From an uncultured Eubacteriales bacterium (GTDB taxonomy: Bacteria; Bacillota; Clostridia; Christensenellales; Aristaeellaceae), in NCBI GenBank assembly GCA_902782795.1, contig CACZOT010000094.1, positions 1-6,282 on the forward strand: a DNA stretch of 6,282 nucleotides, in the 5' to 3' direction. The first letter of the stretch is position 1; every line of letters begins with the position of its first letter. The position numbers and the translations under genes were made by a program. Of this stretch, positions 1 to 3,889 are shown in pieces. The notes beneath the pieces are model-generated. The model was not told where the DNA came from. It saw only the letters and a list, made by a program, of their open reading frames with translations, and did no database searches.

Positions 1-474
1 CATCATGCGGATGGAAGTGCAGCCCCGGTCCTTCAGGAACTGGATGGCCGCGGAGGCGGATCCGCCCGTGGCCAGCATGGGGTCCACCACGATCAGCAGC
101 CGTTCCTCCGCATCGGAGGGGAGCTTGCAGTAGTATTCCACGGGCTTGAGGGTCTCCGGGTCGCGATAGAGGCCGATGTGGCCCACGCGCGCCGCGGGGA
201 CGAGTTTGTGCAGGCCGTCCACCATGCCCAGGCCCGCGCGCAGGATCGGCACCAGGCCGAGCTTCTTGCCGGAGATCATCTGCGCGGTGCACTTGGCGAC
301 GGGCGTCTCGATCTCGACATCCTCCATGGGCAGGTCGCGCGTGACCTCGTAGCCCATGAGCATGGCGATCTCGTCCAGGAGCTCGCGGAAATCCTTGGAG
401 CCGGTCTCCTTCTTGCGCATCAGGGTCAGCTTATGCTGGATCAGGGGGTGGTTCAGTACATGCAGTGTGCTCAT
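1..474 (-). CDS. upp: Uracil phosphoribosyltransferase, 3' end cut off by the window edge
   Basis: This enzyme converts uracil and PRPP to UMP in cytoplasmic pyrimidine salvage. The sequence shows 158 codons from an ATG at 474 down to base 1 with no stop. The family is usually about 209 residues, so roughly the last 50 are outside the window. The start MSTLHVLNHPLIQHKLTLMR is typical of Upp: the 'NHPLIQHKLT' block and the following R-K-x-T-x-x-x-x-FR stretch are family hallmarks. PILRAGLGM lies at about residues 76-84. The PRPP-binding loop VVDPMLATGGSA is at residues 129-140 and keeps the D-P-M-L-A-T-G-G core. The C-terminal uracil-binding part cannot be checked. The start is fixed by a GGAGG site 6 bases upstream. 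The gene has its own promoter and a leader of only about 30 bases, too short for a PyrR-type attenuator. Identification is close to certain. Confidence 0.96.
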   Translation of the reverse strand, partial: MSTLHVLNHPLIQHKLTLMRKKETGSKDFRELLDEIAMLMGYEVTRDLPMEDVEIETPVAKCTAQMISGKKLGLVPILRAGLGMVDGLHKLVPAARVGHIGLYRDPETLKPVEYYCKLPSDAEERLLIVVDPMLATGGSASAAIQFLKDRGCTSIRMM

Positions 475-480
475 AATCCG

Positions 481-485
481 CCTCC
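481..485 (-). promoter_or_regulatory. Ribosome binding site of upp
   Basis: The minus strand reads GGAGG, with a 6-base spacer to the ATG at 474. This supports that start codon. Confidence 0.85.
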
Positions 486-509
486 GCTTTCGTTGTTTTC
501 CAAAGAAAT

Positions 510-538
510 AGTATACCACCAAACCTGCCGTTTCGCAA
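510..538 (-). promoter_or_regulatory. Sigma-A type promoter for upp
   Basis: On the minus strand a -35 box TTGCGA (538-533) and a -10 box TATACT (515-510) are separated by exactly 17 bases. Transcription would begin near base 503, about 30 bases before the upp ATG. The surrounding DNA is visibly more AT-rich than the coding DNA. The 131-base gap between spoIVFB and upp shows no convincing terminator, so readthrough from spoIVFB into upp is also possible. Confidence 0.75.
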
Positions 539-605
539 CGCCCTTTTGCCCGGGACGGACCGCCGCGACAAATTTTGCCGGTTTTGACCCGAGGCCGAAG
601 CGATT

Positions 606-1505
606 TCAAACCTCCGCACGGTCCTCCAGGAGGGCGAGAAGGCTCTCTCCGGCCCGGTCCGGGATGGCGGCGAGGAGGCGCTCCTCTCCTACGCGGCCGA
701 GGCAGCGCATGGCCCTGTCCATGAGACAGAAGGTCACCACCCGCCCCGGGCGCAGCTCCCGCAGGGCCCGGGAGACGCTCGTCCCCGCGGGCACGGCCAT
801 CTCGCGCACGGGCAGAGCCCCGGCGCGGCGCAGTTCCTCCCGGCGCAGGACCAGGGCCTCCGCGGCTGCGGAGACGGCCTCGCGGGGCTCCTGCAGGGCG
901 CAGGCGGCGATGTAGACCGCGCCGATCAGGAGCGAGAGGTTCCACACGCCCCATCTCGCCCCCATCCAGACGGCGAGCGCGGCCATGCTCCCCGCGAGCG
1001 CGCAGCCCGCCGCCGCACCGATCCGGGCGGCTCTGCCCGGTCCCGTTCGCGCGGCGAGCATGGCGCAGAGTGCGCGGCCTCCGTCCAGCGGCAGGGCGGG
1101 CAGACAATTGACCAGGAACAGCGCCGCGTCCGCGCGCAAAAACAGCAGCCAGGGGCGCGCGAACCGCAGCGCGGGCCAGGCGCCTCCCGCCGCCGCCGCG
1201 CCCAGCAGCAGGAGAAGGCTCGCCGCGGGCCCCGCCAGCGCCACGGCCGCCATGCGCCACGGCGCGCCGCCCCAGAGGCTCTCCACGCGGATGGCCGCGC
1301 CCAGCGGCGTGAGGACGATCTCCTGCGTCCGCATCCCCAGGCCCCGCGCCGCCGCGAGATGGGCCAGTTCATGGGGCAGAAGGGCGGCGGCCAGGGCGAG
1401 CGCCTCCGGCCCCATGCCCATTCGCCAGGCGAGCAAGGCCGTCAGCGGCAGGAGGGCGTGGGCGCGCACGGGCGTGCCCAGGAGCGTAACGGGCGGCGTC
1501 CTCAC
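606..1505 (-). CDS. spoIVFB: Stage IV sporulation protein FB, intramembrane site-2 metalloprotease (M50)
   Basis: In Bacillus SpoIVFB cleaves pro-sigma-K within the outer forespore membrane of the mother cell. The product here is 299 residues (B. subtilis about 288) and strongly hydrophobic with several membrane segments. The zinc motif HELAH is at residues 45-49. The second motif, N-x-L-P-A-L-P-L-D-G-G-R, places the metal-ligand aspartate at D141. Residues from about 230 onward are soluble and resemble the C-terminal CBS-like domain of SpoIVFB (LPVREMAVPAGTSVSRALREL). I chose the GTG at 1505 because it overlaps the spoIVFA stop as GTGA, has a purine-rich GGAGGGGG directly upstream, and gives the family length. 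The in-frame ATG at 1799 would add 98 arginine-rich residues that are only the shadow of spoIVFA. The pair is translationally coupled. Presence of both genes implies sigma-K type control of late sporulation. Confidence 0.92.
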   Translation of the reverse strand: MRTPPVTLLGTPVRAHALLPLTALLAWRMGMGPEALALAAALLPHELAHLAAARGLGMRTQEIVLTPLGAAIRVESLWGGAPWRMAAVALAGPAASLLLLLGAAAAGGAWPALRFARPWLLFLRADAALFLVNCLPALPLDGGRALCAMLAARTGPGRAARIGAAAGCALAGSMAALAVWMGARWGVWNLSLLIGAVYIAACALQEPREAVSAAAEALVLRREELRRAGALPVREMAVPAGTSVSRALRELRPGRVVTFCLMDRAMRCLGRVGEERLLAAIPDRAGESLLALLEDRAEV

Positions 1506-2164
1506 GCCCCCTCCGGATCGACGGAGTTCTCTCCCTCGCGCAGTTCGAAATACAGCCGCGAGGGCTCGGAGGCGCCGGTCCTGCCGATCGCGTCGCCCGC
1601 CCAGAGCCTGTCGCCGGGCTGGACGCTGGTCTCCGCCAGATAGGCGTACACGCTTCCGCGCCCGCCCTCGTGCTCCATCAGCACGAGGTAATCCGCCATC
1701 GCGCCCTTCTCCACGGCCTTGACCTCGCCCGAAAGCGCCGCCCGCACCTCCGCGCCCGGCTGGCACACATACACCCGCCAGGGCTGGCGCGCGCTCCATT
1801 CATGCTCGATCCGCCCCTCGACCGGCTCCCGCAGGCTCTCCCGCGCGCCGCTGTTCCAGAAGACCAGCGCCGTCTCCGGCATCAGCTCCCGCACGAAGTA
1901 GAGCCGCCCGATGCTCTCGTCCAGGTCGATGCGCATGGTCAGGGCCCGTTCGATGCCCGCGGCGGCCGCCCGCGTCCAGGGGAGATCGGCGTTTTTGAGC
2001 GCCATGATCCCCAACAGCAGCGCGCAGGCCACAGCCGTGGAGCGCAGGAGCCTGTCCCCGATCCGGGCCGCTCCCCGGCGCACGGCGCTCTCCCGCTTCC
2101 CCTTCGCCTTCGTCTCCCCTGCCCGGGGATCCTCGTGGGTATGGATGCGCAGACCCTTCTGCAT
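1502..2164 (-). CDS. spoIVFA: SpoIVFA-like membrane protein with degenerate LytM/M23 domain
   Basis: In Bacillus, SpoIVFA anchors and restrains the protease SpoIVFB until forespore signalling proteases cut it. The product here is 220 residues (B. subtilis about 264). A basic N-terminal segment (1-41) is followed by one membrane helix at about 42-58 (STAVACALLLGIMAL). A linker and a C-terminal LytM-like fold follow at about 125-216, with LSGEVKAVEKG, Y-V/L-V-L-M-E-H, SVYAYLAETSVQPGDRLWAG and SRLYFELREGENSVDP. Catalytic M23 peptidases have H-x-H and L-H-F-E-L at these places. Here the histidines are replaced (YAYL, LYFEL), so the domain should be inactive, as expected for SpoIVFA. The ATG at 2164 has a GGAGG 7 bases upstream. 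An upstream in-frame ATG at 2299 would read through a terminator hairpin and is rejected. Assignment rests on the domain pattern plus the adjacent spoIVFB. Confidence 0.85.
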   Translation of the reverse strand: MQKGLRIHTHEDPRAGETKAKGKRESAVRRGAARIGDRLLRSTAVACALLLGIMALKNADLPWTRAAAAGIERALTMRIDLDESIGRLYFVRELMPETALVFWNSGARESLREPVEGRIEHEWSARQPWRVYVCQPGAEVRAALSGEVKAVEKGAMADYLVLMEHEGGRGSVYAYLAETSVQPGDRLWAGDAIGRTGASEPSRLYFELREGENSVDPEGA

Positions 2165-2171
2165 TCGCCCG

Positions 2172-2176
2172 CCTCC
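2172..2176 (-). promoter_or_regulatory. Ribosome binding site of spoIVFA
   Basis: The minus strand reads GGGAGG, with the GGAGG core at 2176-2172, 7 bases before the ATG at 2164. This decides between that start and the longer open frame that begins at 2299. Confidence 0.8.
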
Positions 2177-2189
2177 CTTCCGTCGCCCC

Positions 2190-2220
2190 AGCCTATGCCG
2201 CCGCCGGCCGCTCCTATGCC
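2190..2220 (-). promoter_or_regulatory. Possible sigma-E promoter of the spoIVFA-spoIVFB operon
   Basis: The minus strand has GGCATAGG (2220-2213) and, after 15 bases, CATAGGCT (2197-2190). The second fits the CATAnnnT form of sigma-E -10 boxes, and the first partly matches the -35 consensus. The predicted transcript would start about 19 bases before the ATG, just upstream of the SD. The B. subtilis spoIVF operon is known to be sigma-E controlled. The match is imperfect and may simply be a short direct repeat of GCATAGG, so this is tentative. Confidence 0.3.
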
Positions 2221-2262
2221 AAAAACCAAGAAGCGCCCCGCATGCGGACGGGGCGCCCTTGG
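2221..2262 (-). terminator. Intrinsic terminator downstream of nanA
   Basis: On the minus strand an outer stem CCAAG/CTTGG (2262-2258 with 2230-2226) encloses a perfect 8-bp inner stem GCGCCCCG/CGGGGCGC (2256-2249 with 2240-2233) around an 8-base loop. TTTTT at 2225-2221 follows at once. It lies about 130 bases after the nanA stop and just before the spoIVFA promoter region, so it separates the two transcription units. Confidence 0.8.
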
Positions 2263-2394
2263 AGAAAGAGGGGGTTCTCATGGAAGAGAGGCCGGGCATC
2301 GCTGCCCGACGCGTATACTATACCGCGCTCTTGTAGCGCGATTGTGGCGAGGTGGTGAACCAGTCGAAACGATTTCCCGGCATTCTTCGCAGCG
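2263..2394. other. Palindrome-rich spacer between nanA and its terminator
   Basis: These 132 bases hold no confident gene. They contain a perfect hairpin CGGGCA-TCGC-TGCCCG (2293-2308), an 11-base palindrome GTATACTATAC (2313-2323), and a hairpin CGCGCT-CTTGT-AGCGCG (2324-2340). A possible long-range pair, GCCGGG (2291-2296) with CCCGGC (2376-2381), would enclose them but competes with the first hairpin. Two micro open frames cover the element: 21 codons on the minus strand (2383-2318, MPGNRFDWFTTSPQSRYKSAV when the final residue is included) and 18 codons on the plus strand from 2279. Neither has a clear ribosome site. The structure suggests an RNA element or an intergenic repeat, but only one copy is visible. 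Confidence 0.4.
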
Positions 2395-3279
2395 CTATTC
2401 GGCCCCGAAGCGCTCGCGGAAGCCGAGCAGGGCCCTGGCGGCGGCGCGGTGCTTCTCCTCGATGCGGCCCATGGGCGCGCGGCATTCGCCCACCGGCACG
2501 CCCGCCTCGGCGAGAGCGGCCTTGAGCGTGGGGAACAGCCCCGCGCCCAGGAGGATATCCACCGCGGCGTTGATCGCGCCCTGATAGCGGCGCGCGGTCT
2601 CGAGGTCTCCCGCCTGCGCGGCGGCGAACACCTTCTTGGCCCAGGGGCCGATGATATTATAGGTCGAGCCGATGGCTCCGTCCGTGCCCAGGACCGCGGC
2701 GCTCAGGAGCATCTCGTCAAAGCCGGAGAAGAACAGCTTTTCCGGGAAGGCGCTGCGCATGCGCTCCAGGGCGAAGAAATCCGTATTGGTGAACTTGACC
2801 CCGGCGATGTTCTCGTGCTCGAGCAGGAGGCTCAGCTCGCCCCGGCCGATGCTCGTGCCGGAGAGCTTGGGGATGAAGTATAGGATCAGCGGCAGGGGGC
2901 TCTCGTCCGCGATCCTTCGGTACCAGGAGACGACCTCCTCCGGCGCGAACTGGTAGTAGATCGGCGTCACGGCGGAGACGGCGTCGTAGCCCGCGTCGGC
3001 CGCGGCGCGCGCCAGGGCGAGGATATCCTCGATGACGTTGGAGCCGATCTGCGCGATCAGGGAGCATTCCCCGTTCGCGTCTTCGGCCGCCCACCGGAGC
3101 GTGGTCATGCGGTCCTCGAAGCCCATGTTCATGTTCTCCCCCGTGGAGCCGTTCACGTACAGCCCGTCCACGCCCATCCGCTCGATGTTGTAGCGCACCA
3201 CCGCGCGCATGCCCTCGCGGCTCGGGCGGCCGCTTTCGTCGAAGGCGTTCACCAGGGCGGAATAGATCCCTTTGCGCAT
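2395..3279 (-). CDS. nanA: N-acetylneuraminate lyase
   Basis: This enzyme splits N-acetylneuraminate (sialic acid) into N-acetylmannosamine and pyruvate, the first committed step of sialic acid catabolism, in the cytoplasm. The 294-residue product matches the usual length (E. coli 297) and is a class I, DapA-type TIM-barrel aldolase. The pyruvate-binding GSTGE motif is at residues 44-48, the catalytic tyrosine is Y134 in LYFIPKLSG, and the Schiff-base lysine is K162 in GVKFTNTDFF. The sugar-binding FSGFDEMLL block (185-192) with D188 and E189, the G-A-I-G-S-T-Y-N stretch (201-208) and the GLFPTLKAAL block favour NanA over dihydrodipicolinate synthase. The ATG at 3279 gives the standard MRKGIYSALV start. 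Its SD (GGGAG) sits about 10 bases away, slightly long. The unit appears monocistronic, with a strong promoter and a downstream terminator. No sialate transporter, epimerase or kinase is in the window. Confidence 0.93.
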   Translation of the reverse strand: MRKGIYSALVNAFDESGRPSREGMRAVVRYNIERMGVDGLYVNGSTGENMNMGFEDRMTTLRWAAEDANGECSLIAQIGSNVIEDILALARAAADAGYDAVSAVTPIYYQFAPEEVVSWYRRIADESPLPLILYFIPKLSGTSIGRGELSLLLEHENIAGVKFTNTDFFALERMRSAFPEKLFFSGFDEMLLSAAVLGTDGAIGSTYNIIGPWAKKVFAAAQAGDLETARRYQGAINAAVDILLGAGLFPTLKAALAEAGVPVGECRAPMGRIEEKHRAAARALLGFRERFGAE

Positions 3280-3313
3280 GTTCCCGCATCTCCCTTCGGT
3301 TTTTCCTGTGGCC

Positions 3314-3342
3314 AATGTACTCTTTGCAAAAAAAGTTGTCAA
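3314..3342 (-). promoter_or_regulatory. Sigma-A type promoter for nanA
   Basis: On the minus strand a perfect -35 TTGACA (3342-3337) is followed after 17 bases by TACATT (3319-3314). The spacer contains an A/T run. The expected start of transcription is near 3307, giving a leader of about 28 bases. Confidence 0.82.
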
Positions 3343-3347
3343 GACCT

Positions 3348-3375
3348 GTTTACACCAGCCGGAAACGGTGTATAC
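3348..3375. promoter_or_regulatory. Inverted repeat, candidate operator in the divergent promoter region
   Basis: GTTTACACC (3348-3356) and GGTGTATAC (3367-3375) form 9-base arms with one mismatch around a 10-base spacer; the inner six bases of each arm pair perfectly. The repeat covers the -35 and -10 boxes of the rightward promoter and ends 5 bases from the nanA -35 box. A dimeric repressor bound here would block the rightward gene and could also influence nanA. The regulator is not in the window. Confidence 0.5.
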
Positions 3376-3376
3376 T
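3349..3376 (+). promoter_or_regulatory. Sigma-A type promoter for the NrdD-tail-like gene
   Basis: The -35 box TTTACA (3349-3354, one mismatch to consensus) and the -10 box TATACT (3371-3376) are 16 bases apart. Transcription would begin near 3383, about 32 bases before the ATG. It is back to back with the nanA promoter; the two -35 boxes are only 6 bases apart. Confidence 0.7.
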
Positions 3377-3400
3377 AGATATTGTACGCTAAACACCAAC

Positions 3401-3406
3401 AGGAGG
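3401..3406 (+). promoter_or_regulatory. Ribosome binding site of the 91-residue gene
   Basis: A perfect AGGAGG lies 8 bases before the ATG at 3415. It rules out the upstream in-frame ATG at 3382, which falls at the predicted transcription start. Confidence 0.88.
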
Positions 3407-3414
3407 CAATATAT

Positions 3415-3690
3415 ATGGAATGCATTTATAACGTCACCGGCGGAGAAGCCACCCGGAACGAGCTCAAAGCCTACTATGACCGCGCCGTGGAGCAGTACCA
3501 CAAGGCCCCCACCGCCATCGACGTCAAGCTCGACGGCGAGTTTGTGGACCTCGCCTACCATTTCCAGCCCGTGTCCTTCCAGCGCATCCGCCGCATCACT
3601 GGCTACCTCGTCGGCACGCTGGACCGTTTCAACAACGCCAAGGCCGCCGAGGAGCGCGACCGCGTGAAGCACGGCGTCACCGAGGCGTAA
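3415..3690 (+). CDS. Small protein resembling the glycyl-radical C-terminus of anaerobic ribonucleotide reductase
   Basis: The product has 91 residues. Residues 59-87 (from RRITGYLVGTLDRFNNAK through RVKHG) line up with my recollection of the end of E. coli NrdD (RRVCGYLGSPDARPFNAGK... RVKH). Shared features are RR, GYL, D-x(0,1)-R-(P)-F-N, a K followed by E, and the RVKH ending. In that alignment G63 falls on the radical glycine, Gly681, of NrdD. Nothing else of the roughly 700-residue enzyme is present: there is no ten-stranded barrel, no catalytic cysteines and no C-terminal zinc cysteines (the only cysteine is C3). Residues 1-55 (MECIYNVTGGEATRNELKAY and onward) are not a domain I recognise. 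Promoter, SD and terminator are all good, so it is a real, separately transcribed gene. It could be a radical-carrying spare part like GrcA/YfiD, a regulator, or a family that kept only the fold. Function is unproven. Confidence 0.72.
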   Translation: MECIYNVTGGEATRNELKAYYDRAVEQYHKAPTAIDVKLDGEFVDLAYHFQPVSFQRIRRITGYLVGTLDRFNNAKAAEERDRVKHGVTEA

Positions 3691-3721
3691 CGCTTCCCCC
3701 ATTCCGGAACGAAAACCTACG

Positions 3722-3760
3722 GGCCTCCCGGTTCTTCTGACAGAACCGGGAGGCCTTTTT
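3722..3760 (+). terminator. Strong intrinsic terminator after the 91-residue gene
   Basis: A perfect 14-bp stem (3722-3735 with 3742-3755, GGCCTCCCGGTTCT and its complement) with a 6-base loop TCTGAC is followed by TTTTT (3756-3760). It begins 31 bases after the stop codon. The hairpin would also form in leftward transcripts from the large fusion gene, but on that strand it is not followed closely by a long T run, so termination in that direction is less certain. Confidence 0.93.
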
Positions 3761-3889
3761 GCGATTCAGGCCGGCTCAGGGCCCTATGGACGCCGGACGT
3801 ATGTGTTCGTCCTTGTGGAACTGCCCGTTGCCTTTATGAGCGCGGGCCGGGGGGCAAGGCCACCACGCGCCTCCTGTATCCTGCTGCCC
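3761..3889. other. Spacer between the plus-strand terminator and the end of the fusion gene
   Basis: I see no gene in these 129 bases. A weak 5-bp stem, GGACG/CGTCC (3795-3799 with 3808-3812), and several GC-rich runs are present, but no T run that would make a terminator for the leftward gene. The only downstream hairpin that could stop leftward transcription is the 3722-3755 stem. Confidence 0.5.

Noticed and set aside
178..915. A 245-codon open frame on the plus strand
   Set aside because: It is antisense to upp and spoIVFB, crosses the upp promoter, and its product has no recognisable motif.
1506..1799. N-terminal extension of spoIVFB to an ATG at 1799
   Set aside because: The extra 98 residues are arginine- and glycine-rich frame-shadow of spoIVFA. 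The GTG at 1505 with its GTGA overlap gives the right family length.
2165..2299. N-terminal extension of spoIVFA to an ATG at 2299
   Set aside because: It would translate through the intrinsic terminator hairpin and T run, and the ATG at 2164 has a well-placed GGAGG.
2313..2323. GTATACTATAC as a -10 box for a promoter on either strand
   Set aside because: TATACT (plus) and TATAGT (minus) look like -10 boxes, but neither has a reasonable -35 box at 16-18 bases, and no gene follows at a suitable distance except through a terminator.
3280..3702. N-terminal extension of nanA through the divergent promoter region
   Set aside because: The extra 141 codons are antisense to the 91-residue gene and cross both promoters. 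NanA homologs begin at the MRKGIYSALV-type start.
3837..3869. Tiny minus-strand frame starting GTG behind AGGAGG downstream of the fusion gene
   Set aside because: It has only about 10 codons (VVALPPGPRS), and the SD is only about 3 bases from the start, too close to function.
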